Position numbers and translations under genes: made by a program. 64,000 bases of DNA from Hyperoodon ampullatus. Lineage: Eukaryota; Chordata; Mammalia; Artiodactyla; Ziphiidae. Numbering within the stretch: the stretch's first letter is position 1; every line of letters starts with the position of its first letter. The notes under the pieces were generated by a model, which was not told the origin of the DNA, searched no databases, and saw only the letters and a list, made by a program, of their open reading frames with translations. Shown piece by piece: positions 34,691-45,589 of this stretch. The DNA lies in the NCBI GenBank assembly GCA_949752795.1, contig OX457061.1, positions 45,292,338-45,356,337 of the forward strand, written 5' to 3'.

Positions 34691-35535
34691 ACTTTTTGCA
34701 TAGATAATGCCTTCACATGGTTCCAAAAGTCTTGCTTTCTCCCCGCGACCCCATTTCTATTGATTCTCTTAACTTATTTTCATCTATACTGTTCTAATAT
34801 ATTTTTATGTAATACAAGCAAATATGGATGTATATTCTTACTTTTTCCAGCTTTCCCAAACAAAGGATATGTGTTAGTCTGAGTCCTCTGAAAAGCTGTT
34901 GCCAAGACGGAATTAAATGTAAGAGTACTTCCCAGAGTTGTATTTGTTGGGTCAAAGGGAAAATGTATTTGAAATGTATAATATTTCTAAAATTGTTCTC
35001 CATAGGTACTGTAACATTTTGTACTCCCACCAGAGAAGTAAGAGATGTTGGTTTCTCTTCAACTTGCCAAAAGCATGTGCTGTCAAACTTTTGGATTTTA
35101 TGAATCTGGATTTTGTGATGTGATTTTAATTTGCATTTGTGTTATGATGAGTAAGTTTGAGCATCTTTTCATGGTTTTAAAAGTCATTGGTGGGCTTCCC
35201 TGGTGGCGCAGTGGTTGCGAGTCCGCCTGCCGATGCAGGGAACGCGGGTTCGTGCCCCGGTCTGGGAAGATCCCACATGCCGCGGAGCGGCTGGGCCCGT
35301 GAGCCATGGCCGCTGAGCCTGCACGTCCGGAGCCTGTGCTCCGCAACGGGAGAGGCCACAGCAGTGAGAAGCCCGCATACCGCAAAAAAAAAAAAAAAAA
35401 ACATAAAAGTCATTGGTATTTCTTTTTCTATGGACTGTCTGTTCTTTGCTATTATTTCTACTGGGTTAGTAGGTACTCTTTATGTGTAAAGGAGATTAGC
35501 CTTTGTCTGTAATGAGATTTGCAATTTTTTCCAAG
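34691..35535 (-). mobile_element. L1 3' fragment, antisense, split by a SINE
   Basis: Antisense L1 3' UTR text: aattgttctccataggtact, atttgcatttgtgttatgat, gagcatcttttcatggtttt, then after the SINE 'attggtatttctttttcta' and 'ctgggttagtaggtactctt'. Confidence 0.7.
35192..35404 (+). mobile_element. CHR-type SINE (about 200-bp young form)
   Basis: Complete from gggcttccctggtggcgcag to gaagcccgcataccgc plus poly(A). Perfect 13-bp TSD aaaagtcattggt at 35179-35191 and 35405-35417. Confidence 0.95.
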
Positions 35536-35589
35536 TTGTAATTTGTCTTTTGTCTTTGTTTATTGTATGTTATGCCATTCAGAAGTTAT

Positions 35590-36080
35590 TCTATGTAGTA
35601 GAATAAATCCTTTATTCACCAAAAGACAAAATGTATTTGAATGTTCAAAGCAGCATTATTAAAAATAATCTCAAACTAAAAGCAATAAAAATTTTGTTCA
35701 TCAACAGCAGAATGGATAAATTGTGGTGTATTTGTACAGTGGAATACTATACAATGAAAATGAATAAATTACTCCCACATAAAACAATATGAATGAATCT
35801 CACAAATATAATGTTGAATAAAGTAATACATATTATATGATTCCATTTATATAAAGTTCAAAAACAGAAATGTTAGAAATCAGAATAGAAGTTACCTTTA
35901 GGGAGAAGTTGGGAGGTGATTAGGAGGGGATACAATAGGGTTTTGAGGTGCTAGTAATGTTCTATTTCTTGGATATCACGGAGGTGGATATTTAGGTGTG
36001 TTCACTTTGTGCTAATTTATTGAGATGTACACTTAAGATTTGTATATTTTTCTATATGTATGTCATACTTCAACTGAACT
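35590..36080 (+). mobile_element. L1 3' UTR fragment
   Basis: Sense L1 3' text: ttcaaagcagcattattaaa, atcaacagcagaatggataa, gtacagtggaatactataca, atgattccatttatataaag, then a tail at about 36060. Confidence 0.75.
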
Positions 36081-36099
36081 TTAAAAAGTTAACCATGAT

Positions 36100-36306
36100 T
36101 GGGCTTCCCTGGTGGCTCAGTGGTTGAGAGTCCTCCTGCCAATGCAGGGGACACGGGTTCGTGCCCCAGTCCGGGGGAATCCCACATGCCGCAGAGCGTC
36201 TGGGCCCATGGGCCATGGCCGCTGAGCCTGCGCGTCCGGAACCTGTGCTCCGCAACGGGAGAGGCCAAAGCAGTGAGAGGCCCACGTACCGCAAAAAAAA
36301 AAAAAA
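36100..36306 (+). mobile_element. CHR-type SINE (about 200-bp young form)
   Basis: Complete, starting gggcttccctggtggctcag and ending aggcccacgtaccgc plus poly(A). TSD aaaaagttaaccatgat at 36083-36099 and 36307-36323. Confidence 0.95.
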
Positions 36307-36323
36307 AAAAAGTTAACCATGAT

Positions 36324-36735
36324 AATCCAAAATTGGAATTAAGAAAACAATTCCATATGCACTAGCATAAAAAAGAATACTTAGGAAAAAGTTTAGCAAA
36401 TGAAGTATAAAATTTATGCTCTGAAAACTACAGAACATTATTGAAAAAATTTTAAAAGACCTAAATAAATGGAAAGATATTCCCTGTACATGGATCCTAA
36501 GATTTAATATTGCTAAAAAGGCAGTACTCCCCCAAATTGATGTACAGATTCAACATAATCCCTATCAGAATCCCATTTGGCTTCTTTGCAGAAATTCACA
36601 AGCTGATCCTAAAACCCATAAGAAAATTCAAGGGTTCTAGAATAGTCAAAACAATCTTGAAAAAGAATGTAGAGTAGTGTAGAAGACTTACACTACCTGC
36701 TTTCAAAACTTACTAAAAACCTACAGTAATCAAGA
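36324..36735 (+). mobile_element. L1 ORF2 fragment
   Basis: Sense ORF2 text: attccatatgcactagcata, ctgaaaactacagaacatta, ttgatgtacagattcaacat, cctatcagaatcccatttgg. No open frame. Confidence 0.8.
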
Positions 36736-37370
36736 CAGTGTGGCATTTCTCTTGGGTATAAACTTAGGGGTGGAATTGCTGGGTCATAGGGAAATGCATG
36801 TGGTAAGCTTTAATAGATGCTGCCAAACAGTTTTCCATAGTGAGTGTACCAGTTTACACTGCTACCAGGTCTCTGTGGGAGTTTCAGTTGCTCCAGAACC
36901 TTGTCGTCTGTTGGCATTGTCAATATTTTTAATTTATCCCATCTGGTAGGCCTATAGCAGTATCTCATTCTGGTTTTAATTATTTATATTTCTGTGATTT
37001 CTTTTTTTTTTTTTTTTTTTTTTTGCGGTACGTGGGCTTCTCACTGTTGTGGCCTCTCCCGTTGCTGAGCACAGGCTCCGGACGCGCAGGCCCAGCGGCC
37101 ATGGCTCACGGGCCCAACTGCTCCGCGGCATGTGGGATCTTCCCGGACCGGGGCATGAACCCGTGTCCCCTGCATCGGCAGGCGGACTCTCAACCACTGC
37201 GCCACCAGGGAAGCCCTTTCTGTGATTTCTAATGAGACTGAGAACATTTTCATTTGTTTACCAGCCATTTAGATATCTTTTTCTGTGAAGTGCCTATTCA
37301 AGTCTCTTGCACATTTGTCTACTGGGTCGTCTGCCTTTTTCTTATTGATTTAGATATTTTTTCTTTAGAT
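36736..37370 (-). mobile_element. L1 3' fragment, antisense, split by an antisense SINE
   Basis: Antisense L1 text: ggaattgctgggtcataggg, gctgccaaacagttttccat, then after the SINE gagactgagaacattttcat and caagtctcttgcacatttgt. Confidence 0.75.
37003..37216 (-). mobile_element. CHR-type SINE (about 200-bp young form)
   Basis: Reverse orientation: a poly(T) run, then gcggtacgtgggcttctcac, ending gcgccaccagggaagccc. TSD tttctgtgatttct at 36989-37002 and 37217-37230. Confidence 0.95.
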
Positions 37371-37373
37371 ACT

Positions 37374-37712
37374 CTGGATATAATACATTTATTGACTAAA
37401 TGTTATATATATATTAAAAACATTAAATATATTATTAATATATATTAGTAATATATAATAATAATATATAATTATAAATTTGTATATTTATAATTATATA
37501 TAATTATAAATATATAAAAATTATACATAATTATATAATTATAATTATATAGTTATATATATTTTAAAATATATAATATATATTAATATATGTTATATAT
37601 ATTATATATATGTATGTATATATGTGTATAATATATAATATATTGCATATTATTATATAATATATATTATTGTATAATATATAATATATATAACATATAT
37701 ATAATGTAACTT
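37374..37712. repeat. AT-rich, palindrome-dense low-complexity tract
   Basis: About 340 bp almost wholly of A and T in shifting tata/ataatata/atatataat units, many of which are self-complementary. It lies between antisense L1 fragments. Such tracts readily form cruciforms and vary in length. Confidence 0.9.
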
Positions 37713-37714
37713 CC

Positions 37715-38465
37715 AGTAATATGCATTAGAGGTTCTTCCACCTCTGTTTATGGCTTGATAGCTCATTTCTTCTTAGTGCTGAATAATATTTCATTTTCTT
37801 AGATGTACCATAGTTTATTTATCCATTCACCTATTGAAGGATATCTGGGTTTCATCCAAGTTTTGAAATTATGAATAAAGTTACTATGAACATCTGTGTG
37901 CAGGTTTTTGCATGGGCATAAGTTTTCAACTCCTTTGGACAAATACCAAAGAGTACAATTGCTGGATCATTTAGTAAGAGTATGTTTACTTTTGTAAGAA
38001 ACTGCCAAACTGTCTTACAAAGTGGCTAGATCATTTTGCATTACCACCAGCAATGTATCAGAGCTCCTGTTGCCCCACATCCTCAACCAGCATTTGGTGG
38101 TGTCAGTGTTCCATGTTTTGGCCATTCTAACAGGTGTGTACTGGTATCTTGTTGTTTTAATTTGCATTTCCCTGATGACATATGATGCGGGGCATCTTTT
38201 CATATGCTTATTTGCCATCTATATTTCTTTGGTGAGGCATTTGTTAAGGTCTTTGGCCCAATTTTTAGTGGTGTTGTTTATGCTTATTGTTGAATTTTAA
38301 GAGGCTTTTTTGCATATGTTAGATAAAATTTCTTTTGCAAATATTTTCTCCCAGTCTGTGGTTTGTCTTTTCATCCTCTTGACAGTGTCTTTCACAGAAC
38401 AGAAAATTTTAATTTTAATGAAGTCCAGCTTATCAGTTCTTCCTTTCATAGATCATGCCTCAAAC
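37715..38465 (-). mobile_element. L1 3' fragment, antisense
   Basis: Antisense L1 3' UTR text: tttatccattcacctattga, tgggtttcatccaagttttg, gtacaattgctggatcattt, ccaccagcaatgtatcagag, tttgcatttccctgatgaca, then atgaagtccagcttatcagt. Confidence 0.85.
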
Positions 38466-38469
38466 AGGT

Positions 38470-38586
38470 TTTTTTTTGGCTGCGCCGTGTGGCATGTGGG
38501 ATCTTAGTTCCCCCACCAGGGCTTGAACCTGTGCCCCCTGCAGTGGAAGCACGGAATCTTAACCACTGGACCCTCAGGGAAGTGCC
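38470..38586 (-). mobile_element. CHR-type SINE (short form)
   Basis: Reverse orientation: tttttttggctgcgccgtgt ... ctggaccctcagggaagtgc. It abuts the antisense L1. Confidence 0.85.
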
Positions 38587-38704
38587 CAGATTTTTTTTTA
38601 ATTTGTCAGTCTTTCCTAGTTGTTCTTAGGAAGGATGGTCTGAATAAACTTAATCTGTCATTGGATTGGCAGCTCCCTAATTGTTTTCTTTGAAATGCTT
38701 TTTT

Positions 38705-38911
38705 TTTTTTTTTTTTTTGCGGTATGCGGGCCTCTCACTGTTGTGGCCTCTCCCATTGCAGAGCACAGGCTCCGGATGCGCAGGCTCAGCGGCCATGGTT
38801 CATGGGCCCAGCCGCTCCGCGGCATGTGGGATCTTCCCGGACCAGGGCACAAACCCGTGTCCCCTGCATCAGCAGGCGGACTCTCAACCACTGCACCACC
38901 AGGGAAGCCCC
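38705..38911 (-). mobile_element. CHR-type SINE (about 200-bp young form)
   Basis: Reverse orientation: poly(T), gcggtatgcgggcctctcac ... gcaccaccagggaagcccc. TSD tgaaatgctttttt at about 38691-38704 and 38912-38925. Confidence 0.94.
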
Positions 38912-38925
38912 TGAAATGCTTTTTT

Positions 38926-39863
38926 AAACTATAGAAGTACAATAGCATGTTCCAAAAAATGGAAAAAATGTACTCACAACTTTATCCCCCTAACAAACAC
39001 TGCCAACAGTCTGGGCTGTCTCTTTCTGGTCTTTTTTCTTATGGGTACATTTTTACACAGCTATGCTTGTGTTGCTCAAGTAATTTCACATGCTGGTTTT
39101 TTCCCCTTACCCTTATCTCATCAGTATTCTACCTAACTACTTCTTATTGTAAATATCAATTTTTTCCAAAAGCTATTAAATTTTTAATCATTGTCCCAAA
39201 AGAAGACCCACAACTACTTCTTACACCCAGTGAACCAGCTAGCCTATGCACAGTGAAACTGAGTGATGGATAGAACATAGAGTGGCCCACGCTGCTGGTC
39301 CTCTTGATCATGGCTAATCAGGTTTTGCCAGTGGAGCTGTGGAGCCAAGAAGCCAGGTATAGGGGAGCAGGAATAGGAGATATTATCATAATTAACAATG
39401 CCTTAGCTGAGGAGACCTCATATTCAGCCTATTTCAGCTTCCTGCCCTTTACTCTGAGCCACGGAAGTCTGTCAGCCTGCAACTTCCTCTAATCCCTCCT
39501 CTGCTTCAGTCTGCTCAGTACGTCCACCCAGCTCCTTTAGTATCCATCCCAGCAATGCTATCAGCTTCTGCCCAAGCCTTCCAGTTAAGAGATGGCCTTA
39601 TCTTTTCAGCCCCATGCTAAAGTATTCCCGTCAGTTTATACTTAAACCCGTCTTCTTCAACACCTGTCTATCTGGTGGAGCCGGTGATTAATGAGTATAT
39701 TATAGGCCTTAATTTAAAAAAAAAAAAACCTTGCCAAGTCATGACAGTTGATACTCTCTCCTTCATCTACTAGGAATGATCCTGTGCCAAAGATTGCCTG
39801 ATTTTTGCAGGACCTGTTCTTTAGAAAAGCAGCTCTCAACCTTTTTTCTGCTCTGATACATTT
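38926..39863. other. Intergenic, nothing recognised
   Basis: 38930-39180 is L1-like antisense text at low confidence. 39180-39830 has no clear repeat or gene. Confidence 0.4.
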
Positions 39864-39878
39864 GACAAATGATATTTA

Positions 39879-40054
39879 TTTATTTATTTATTTTTTTTTT
39901 TTTTTTTTTTTTTTTTGCGGTATGTGGGCCTCTCACTGTTGTGGCCTCTCCCGTTGCGGAGCACAGGCTCCGGACACGCAGGCTCAACGGCCATGGCTCA
40001 TGGGCCAAGCTGCTCCGCGGCATGTGGGATCCTCCCAGACCGGGGCACGAACCC
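39879..40054 (-). mobile_element. 5'-truncated CHR-type SINE with intact TSDs
   Basis: Reverse orientation: poly(T), gcggtatgtgggcctctcac, ending at gaccggggcacgaaccc, so about 45 bp of the element's 5' end (the tRNA A-box part) is missing. TSD gacaaatgatattta at 39864-39878 and 40055-40069 shows the truncation happened during insertion. Confidence 0.93.
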
Positions 40055-40069
40055 GACAAATGATATTTA

Positions 40070-40890
40070 AATGCTCAGTATACCCCAGTGCACAATTTTC
40101 AGCATATGTGCTGTAACTCTACCCCTTTCTGTCTCACACAGCAAAGCACACCTGAATGGAAGTGAGTAAAAATGGCATATTACAGAGATAAACTTAAATT
40201 GTCTTTATCTTTCACTGGGTAAAACATTCACAAAATTTGACATGATATTATTTAGTAACAAATCATCAAGGTTGAAAACCACTGCTTTGGAGAAAAGTAG
40301 TGATTCTTCTCATCAGAAAGCAGTTACTGAGCACCTTTTGATGCACAGCACAGATCCATGTTGCAACCCAATATGTGGTTGGTCATAAGCAAACTAATTT
40401 TGTTATGGTTTTACCCTCAATATAAATTAAACTTACAGCTCCATGATTTTATGCTTTATACTTTTCTCAGTCTTATATATATGTAGTTTATTGGTTCTTC
40501 AAAGCCCCAAGCCTGTTTATTTTCCAGTGAAGTCACTGATACAATTCCTAGAATCAGGAATCCAATTGTACTTTGCTCCCCACTGACTGCCCCATGGTCC
40601 ATCCTTATTTCTAGCCCCTAATCTTGGGTACTTTTGCCATCTTAGAATTAAGATTGCTTGGGATGAATATGGAAAAAGTGAGGAGGGGACAAGCCATTTC
40701 TCTAAGGGCAATGATTTGTTAGGCACCTCTACAGGACCCATAGAGTAATGTAAATTCTTTGCCCAAACTCAAGAAGAGCTATATATATAAAAGAGACACT
40801 CCTAGGATACTTGAGAGGTGTTTCCTGACATGAGAATGATGGCTAATATCATGGGTCCTTTCCAAAATCCCAGGCAGTTAAAACTATTTG
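40070..40890. other. Intergenic, nothing recognised
   Basis: Mixed sequence. No gene or clear repeat found. Confidence 0.45.
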
Positions 40891-40895
40891 TGGGG

Positions 40896-41000
40896 GAATT
40901 CCCTGGCAGTCCAGGGGTTAGAACTCCATGCTTCTACTGCAGAGGGCACGGGTTCGATCCCTGGTCAAGGAACTAAGATCCCACATGCCTCGCGGCTCAG

Positions 41001-41031
<31 letters not shown>

Positions 41032-41032
41032 G
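40896..41032 (+). mobile_element. CHR-type SINE (short form) with (AAAT)n tail
   Basis: Starts gggaattccctggcagtcca, has ggttcgatccctggtcaagg, and ends in about nine aaat units (40998-41032). Confidence 0.85.
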
Positions 41033-41053
41033 CTGAAGTTTAAAAAAAAAACC

Positions 41054-41539
41054 TACTGTAAGTCCCCTACATACGAATGAGTTCCATTCTGAGAGTGAAT
41101 TTGTTAAGTCCAACTTGTTCATAAGTCCAACAGTTAGCCTAGGTACCCAACTAACACAGTCGGCTATATAGTACTGTACTGTAATAGGTTTATAATACTT
41201 TTCACACAAATAATACATAAAAAACAACCAAACACAAAAAATAAAGAAAACATTTTTAATCTTATGGTATAGTACCTTGAAAAGTACAGTAGTACAGTAC
41301 GACAGCTGGCATACAGGGGCTGGCATCAAGTGAACAGGCAAGAAGAGCTACTGACTGGAAGAGGGAGAGGAGGTGGGAGATGGTAGAGCTGAAGGATCGT
41401 CAGCAAAAGGAGACGGAGGGCAAGCTGCAGTTTCACTCAGGCCTGACATTGATGGCACAGTTCCAACAAGGAGCCAGATACACGTTCGCATCTTTGAAAG
41501 TTCACAACTTGAAGGTTCGTATGTAGGGGACTTACTGTA
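41054..41539 (+). mobile_element. Tigger/pogo-like non-autonomous DNA transposon with 24-bp inverted ends
   Basis: The left end 41054-41077 (tactgtaagtcccctacata then cgaa) matches the reverse complement of the right end 41516-41539 with one mismatch. TA-bounded ends and CAGTAAGTCCCC-type termini fit the Tigger (pogo) group. The element is about 486 bp with no transposase frame. It sits just after a SINE tail. Confidence 0.8.
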
Positions 41540-41868
41540 TTTGTGGCCTTTGTATTTCCAAGGGATAAATGCAGATGAATAGAAATTGTTAAATAGCTTA
41601 AAATACTCATTTCTGCAGTTACCTGGACAGGTGAGAGCAAGAAGCCAATGTGAACATTAGGGTTTAATATGGTTGTAAATAATCCTCCAAAATGGACACT
41701 CTGGAGGGGTTTTTACCCCTTTCTGTGTTCAAAATTCAACCTTTCTCATTCTGTATTAAATTGTCTCTTCTTCAGTATAAAAACTGGTGCTAACCTAAAG
41801 GTGCTTTACAGAGCTCACTATTTTGTAGAACTGCAATGCCATGTGTCAGGCTTCGATTAAAATATTTA
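41540..41868. other. Intergenic, nothing recognised
   Basis: No gene. Mixed AT-rich sequence. Confidence 0.45.
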
Positions 41869-41882
41869 CAAAAGATTTGTAA

Positions 41883-42006
41883 ATTTTTTTTTTAATTTGG
41901 CCGTGCCACGGGACATGTGGGATCTTAGTTACCTGACCAGGGATCAAACCTGTGTACCCTGCATTGGGAGGGTGGAGTCTTAACGACTGGACCAACAGGG
42001 AAGTCC
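41883..42006 (-). mobile_element. CHR-type SINE (short form)
   Basis: Reverse orientation: poly(T) then aatttggccgtgccacggga ... ctggaccaacagggaagtcc. TSD caaaagatttgtaa at about 41869-41882 and caaaagatttgtaa at 42006-42019. Confidence 0.92.
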
Positions 42007-42184
42007 CAAAAGATTTGTAATTTTTGATGAAGGAAAAACTTTTTTACAGCATTTATACCTAGAGATATAAAGTCTTTGAGCACAAGGTATACACCTGCCC
42101 AAGGGCTTAGAGAAGATGTGCAATACAAGTGAGAGAATATATCATTACTGAAACTATTTCTCACAGGGTGCCTTTACCTATAGT

Positions 42185-42360
42185 GCTGTTGTAAGCCACA
42201 TTTTTCAGATAGTAAATATTTTAGACTCATGGGTCTCTGCTGCGTCTATCCAACTCTGCCCTTGTAGTAAGAAAGCAGCCATAGACAATACTCAACAAAT
42301 GGGAATGAGTATGTTCCAATAAAACGTTATTTACAAAAACAAGCAGCTTGATACTCAAAC
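42185..42360 (+). repeat. Old DNA-transposon-like repeat
   Basis: The text cagatagtaaatattttaga, then ctgcccttgtagtaagaaag, then cagccatagacaatactcaa, then ttccaataaaacgttattta is a familiar mammalian interspersed repeat (probably hAT). Family not certain. Confidence 0.5.
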
Positions 42361-43625
42361 TGTACTACATTTTCATGAAGCTTGCCTTTATTATAGGTAA
42401 TTGTCATGTTAAAGTGTAACTGATTTTTAAATGCAAGTGTTCAGTGCAAATTTGTGTAAATAAAGTGCATAATTTTTCACCTGCCACAAAAAAAGTGTGG
42501 GCCCACCATATTCACTGATGTAGTTAGTGGTTATTTTTTTCCCTGTGATAGTTGTGGCAATCAGAAATTAGCTGAGGCAGAGCTCTTTGTTGGGGAGCCT
42601 GTAGCAATGTTCCTGATTTGCCTAGAGGTATCTTACACTGTGGAAATGCTGAGAGAGACCATGGTGAGAGCTGCTACAGGACTGGGCCATGGAGCAGTGT
42701 CCAAGTTCATTTTGTTCTTTCTCCCTACTATCCCATAGCCCACTCTCACTCCCAGCTGTGTTATTCTGATCTTGGATTTGTGGAAGAGTTCTGTGGGGGA
42801 CTTTCATCTACTTATTTTCCAGGTGAGATTCTCTTCTCTATTCATGAAATTGAAAGCTGATTAATATTCCCTTCAGTCTAGACACATTTGCACTGTATCT
42901 TGCTAAAATTTCACAAAATATAAATGCCCTTCCTGTACTAAAATAGATTTTCTCCTACTTTTATATTTCCTTGGACATTTCAATAGTGATTTTGAAGAGA
43001 AAAGAATGAAATGGAAAAGGAAACTTGTTTAAATGGGTCCAGTGCCCATTGGCAGTTCTTTTATACCATGACTTCTCTTTTCTCTCAGTACTTTCAAGAG
43101 TTTTCTCAGGAGGACAGTACACGGATGGAACACACTGAGCCCTTGCATATCTTAAGAGCACTTTCTTTTCTCTTTCCCCCACCCCCCCTTTAAAAATTTT
43201 ATCATGAAACAGTTAAGCTATACACTTGGTATTAGCTCCATTTCTCTAGAAAACAGAGCCCAGGGAAAACTTAAGTACTAATTCCTTTTAAGGAGAGTGA
43301 GGGAAAAGGGAAACGAGGCAGGAATAACTGGAAAGCAAATATAAGGTGGTGCATTATAGAACCAGCCCAACTGTCACTTAGCCATGCCAGGATGTTTCTG
43401 GGCAGGCAAAACAGAAACATTGTGCTTCATAACAATCTGATAGAGATGGAGAATAGAGATAGAATTCATCTGCCTGTCTTGTAGCCAGCCTCCAAGATGG
43501 CCCTTAACCACCCCATCATATTTATATTTATTTATATTGTATTTGTAATATAAATGTACTACTTATAAATATTATAATTAACATAAATAAATAATATTTG
43601 TGTATTTCCCATACTTTTTTCTTCA
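42361..43625. other. Intergenic, nothing recognised
   Basis: No gene or clear repeat except AT-rich low-complexity sequence at 43510-43600. Confidence 0.45.
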
Positions 43626-43638
43626 TAAAAATGAGAGG

Positions 43639-43841
43639 AGGGCTTCCCTGGTGGCACAGTGGTTGAGAGTCCGCCTGCCGATGCAGGGGACACGGGTTCA
43701 TGCCCCGGTCTGGGAGGATCCCACATGCCGCGGAGCGGCTGGGCCCGTGAGCCGTGGCTGCTGAGCCTGCGCGTCCAGAGCCTGTGCTCCACAAAGGGAG
43801 AGGCCACAGCAGTGAGAGGCCCGCATACCACAAAAAAAAAA
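43639..43841 (+). mobile_element. CHR-type SINE (about 200-bp young form)
   Basis: Complete from gggcttccctggtggcacag to gaggcccgcataccac plus A-rich tail. The flanks gagaggag and gagagaggaa may be the TSD. Confidence 0.9.
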
Positions 43842-43859
43842 GAGAGAGAGAGAGGAAAC

Positions 43860-44290
43860 TATATACACTTGTTTCACTTATGTACAAGAGCATATATACC
43901 TACCTCATCCTTTTTAATGGCTGTATAGTATTCCATTGTGTGGATATATCATAATTTATTCAACCAGCCTCACATTTAACTTGTTTCCACTCTTTCACTA
44001 TTATAAATAATGATGCAGTGAACACCCTTGCACGTAAGTCTTTGTGAGTTTATCTATTAGCTAGAATAATTCCAAGAAAGGGAAATGCTTGGTTAAAGGC
44101 TATGAGCATTAGCATTATACATTTCCACAGGTACTCCTAAATGGCACTCCAAAAGTTTGTTCCTATTTATGTTCCAATCAGCAGCATGTAAGAAAGCCTC
44201 TTTCCACACCGTTCCTAAACATATTTTATAATCAAACATTTTTATTTTTGTCAATCTGAAAAATGAAGGTGGTATCTTATTTGGGTTTTT
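43860..44290 (-). mobile_element. L1 3' fragment, antisense
   Basis: Antisense L1 3' text: tggctgtatagtattccatt, gtgtggatatatcataattt, caatcagcagcatgtaagaa, ttttgtcaatctgaaaaatg. Confidence 0.75.
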
Positions 44291-44304
44291 TTGTTTTGTT
44301 TTAT

Positions 44305-44316
44305 AAATTTATTTTT

Positions 44317-44347
<31 letters not shown>

Positions 44348-44684
44348 TATTCATTTATTTTTGGCTGTGTCAGGTCTTTGTTGCTGCATGCAGGCTTTCT
44401 CTAGTTGTGGCGAACAGGGGCTACTCTTTGTTGCGGTGCACAGGCTTCTTATTGCGGTGGCTTCTCTTGTTGCAGAGCACGGGCTCTAGGCGCACGGGCT
44501 TCAGTAGTTGCGGCACGTGGGCTCAGCAGTTGTGGCTCACGGGCTCTAGAGCACAGGCTCAGTAGTTGTGGCACACGGGCATAGTTGCTCCGTGGCATGT
44601 GGGATCTTCCCAGACCAGGGCTCAAACCCGTGTCCCCTGCATTGGCAGGTGGATTCTTAACCACTGCGCCACCAGGGAAGTCCT
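44305..44684 (-). mobile_element. CHR-type SINE (long form) with (TTTA)n tail
   Basis: Reverse orientation: tttattatttatttatttat (tail, 44312-44360), ttggctgtgtcaggtctttg, ... gcgccaccagggaagtcc. It contains successive 'agttgtggc...gggctct' units, matching the long CHR form. Confidence 0.9.
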
Positions 44685-44774
44685 CTTATTGTTTTAATTT
44701 GCATTTTCTTGTTATGAATAAGGTTGATCAGTTTCAAGATGATGAATAAATAGGTTTCTTCTAGAAAATCACCT

Positions 44775-45123
44775 CAGGGACTTCCTTGGTAGTCCAGTGG
44801 TGAAGAATCCGCCTTCCAATGCAGGGGACATGGGTTCAATCCCTGGTCAGGGAACTAGGATCCAACATGCCACAGAGCAACTAAGCCCGCACACCACAAC
44901 TATTGAGCTCACGTGCCTCAACAAGAGAGCCCATGTGCCACAAACTACAGAGCCCATGTGCCCTGGAGTCCACACACCACAACAAGAGGGAGAAAACCTG
45001 CATGCCACAACTAGAGAGAAGCCCAAGCACCGCAACGAAGAGACCGCATGCTGCAACGAAAGATCCTGCATGCCACAACTAAGATGCAACGCAGCCAAAA
45101 AAATAAATAAAATTTAAGGAAAA
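44775..45123 (+). mobile_element. CHR-type SINE (long form)
   Basis: Starts cagggacttccttggtagtc, has many 'caccacaac' and 'ccatgtgcc' units, and ends acgcagccaaaaaaataaat. TSD agaaaatcacct at 44763-44774 and 45124-45135. Confidence 0.93.
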
Positions 45124-45135
45124 AGAAAATCACCT

Positions 45136-45589
45136 GAAAACAAGGAAAATGAGAATTGAAAATTGTATCTTAGATAAAACTAGGAAACAGATATAACTCA
45201 GAATTATGGCACATGAAAAGTAGTTGGAAGGAATGTAAGTGCTCTGGCTCAGAAAATGTAGTCAAACCCAGGAAGTTCCAGAGTTCCTTTAGGGATTTAT
45301 TGATGCCATCAAACATCAGGGTCACAAGATGGCTACTCTAGATGTAAGCATTAGTCCAACTTCTTATTCAAAGGCAGAAGGCGAGAGGTCATAGGTTGGG
45401 AAGCTATAAGCACGCTCTCATATCTTGTCTCTTTTATCAGAAAATGAACTCTTTCCCAGAAGACCCCCAGCAGATTTCCTCATATGTCTTATTAGTCAGA
45501 ACTGGGTCCACATGTCCATCCTTAGATGGACATGTGGAAATTGGGAATCTGGAAGAGGGGATCAATTGTTTTGACATATATTATTGATT
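45136..45589. other. Intergenic, nothing recognised apart from a perfect hairpin
   Basis: No gene. Contains the inverted repeat 45507-45538, described separately. Confidence 0.45.
45507..45538. repeat. Perfect 14-bp inverted repeat with 4-nt loop
   Basis: Left arm tccacatgtccatc (45507-45520), loop ctta, right arm gatggacatgtgga (45525-45538): exact reverse complements. Confidence 0.95.

Noticed and set aside
44312..44360. Regularly spaced short repeats considered as CRISPR-like
   Set aside because: They are (TTTA)n SINE tails and microsatellites in a mammalian genome, with no spacer structure.
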